A stretch of DNA of 64,000 nucleotides, taken from an uncultured Williamsia sp. Its GTDB lineage: Bacteria > Actinomycetota > Actinomycetes > Mycobacteriales > Mycobacteriaceae. The stretch's first letter is position 1; the number at the start of each line of letters is the position of its first letter. Of the stretch, positions 63,638-64,000 are shown piece by piece. Both the position numbers and the translations under genes were made by a program. The notes beneath the pieces are model-generated. The model did no database searches and was not told where the DNA came from. It worked only from the letters and a program-made list of their open reading frames with translations. The stretch lies in contig NZ_CANLWM010000001.1 of assembly GCF_947494875.1 (NCBI RefSeq), forward strand, positions 620,001 through 684,000, written 5' to 3'.

Positions 63638-64000
63638 CCGCCGGGGGCGCGGCCCCCCGGCAGCTCCTGACCGACCCGCCCACCTGGACGCGGGTACTGC
63701 CGTTCCTGGCGGCCGTGGTCGCAACCGTCGCACTCGTCGTCGTCCGTCCCACGCTCGGTGACCTGCAGGCCGCCATCGCCCGCGAGGAGGCCGCACGCTC
63801 GGGCGTCGGCCTCGGGTACTGGTTCGGCTGGTACGGCGGCGTCAGTCCGGGCAGCTACTCGCTGATCGTGCCGGCGTTGTCGGCGCTCCTCGGGTCGCTG
63901 GCGCTCCTGGTGATCGCGACCCTCGTCATCGCTCTGCTCGCACATCCCATCGCGCATCTGCGACCCGGCGCGACATCGATGCCGTCGGCGGCCCGACCGA
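63634..64000 (+). CDS. Membrane protein, N-terminal part (runs off window)
   Basis: An open frame of 122 codons continuing past the window edge. ATG 63634 overlaps the PAP2 gene stop (ATGA), so it is co-translated. The visible part has two hydrophobic helices (FLAAVVATVALVVVRP and LIVPALSALLGSLALLVIATLVIALL) separated by a loop containing GYWFGWYGGVSPGSYS. That loop recurs, in my memory, in actinobacterial polytopic membrane proteins of unknown function. High third-position GC supports coding. I do not assign a function. Confidence 0.65.
   Translation, partial: MTAGGAAPRQLLTDPPTWTRVLPFLAAVVATVALVVVRPTLGDLQAAIAREEAARSGVGLGYWFGWYGGVSPGSYSLIVPALSALLGSLALLVIATLVIALLAHPIAHLRPGATSMPSAARP

Overview
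This is high-GC (roughly 68-70 % by eye) actinobacterial DNA that carries most of the arabinogalactan and mycolic acid assembly locus. It therefore comes from a mycolate-making member of the Mycobacteriales. Gordonia, or a close relative such as Williamsia, is my best inference from protein sequence and gene order; no rRNA gene is present to settle it. Gene order follows the Mycobacterium tuberculosis Rv3792-Rv3818 neighbourhood as I remember it, with insertions and losses. No tRNA, rRNA, insertion sequence, phage gene or CRISPR array is visible. Coding density is very high, and no gene-free stretch exceeds 300 bases.

Layout. (1) 1-3130: secretory lipase (cut by the window edge), TetR regulator and a metallo-beta-lactamase/Rieske fusion protein, all on the minus strand. 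(2) 3235-7985: two paralogous PlsC-type acyltransferases on the plus strand flank two tandem GGDEF diguanylate cyclases on the minus strand; a HAD phosphatase follows. (3) 8068-13686: a small secreted protein, a CitE-like lyase, then a divergent pair of wall enzymes, a SpoIID/LytB-type protein and a PGRP-type amidase, both with LGFP repeats. (4) 13723-25265: a tightly overlapping plus-strand run glf, glfT2, PAP2 phosphatase, ubiA (DPPR synthase) and aftB, followed by two antigen-85-type mycolyltransferases (the second with LGFP repeats), a lipoprotein and a Culp6-like lipase. (5) 25376-35500: an LLM-class oxidoreductase and the mycolate condensation operon fadD32-pks13-accD4. (6) 35517-51681: a roughly 16 kb variable island with a GAF-ANTAR regulator, a decayed prolyl aminopeptidase, an LGFP protein, an MFS exporter with an SDR fusion protein, an alpha-oxoamine synthase with a DUF2505 protein, an acyl-CoA dehydrogenase, two GT2 glycosyltransferases, an ABC exporter, CtaG and a proline-rich membrane protein. 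(7) 51788-61953: embC-embA-embB on the minus strand. (8) 61997-64000: aroQ, an Aur1/Ipt1-like PAP2 protein and the start of a membrane protein.

How the genes fit together. Glf supplies UDP-galactofuranose and GlfT2 polymerises galactan. UbiA and the PAP2 phosphatase make the precursor of decaprenyl-phospho-arabinose. EmbA/B/C and AftB use that donor for arabinan. FadD32, AccD4 and Pks13 build the mycolate, and the antigen-85-like enzymes transfer it to the wall. LGFP modules recur in four secreted proteins here, which suggests shared anchoring to the same wall.

Non-coding signals. Several genes (both acyltransferases, glf, aroQ, embC, possibly the terminal PAP2 gene) have a TANNNT -10 box 6-8 bases before the start codon, the signature of leaderless mRNAs. 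Direct TCAC-type repeats lie before the wall hydrolase pair and before the second mycolyltransferase. There is also a CRP-like palindrome, several other operator-like palindromes, and strong hairpins between the two mycolyltransferases and between pks13 and accD4.
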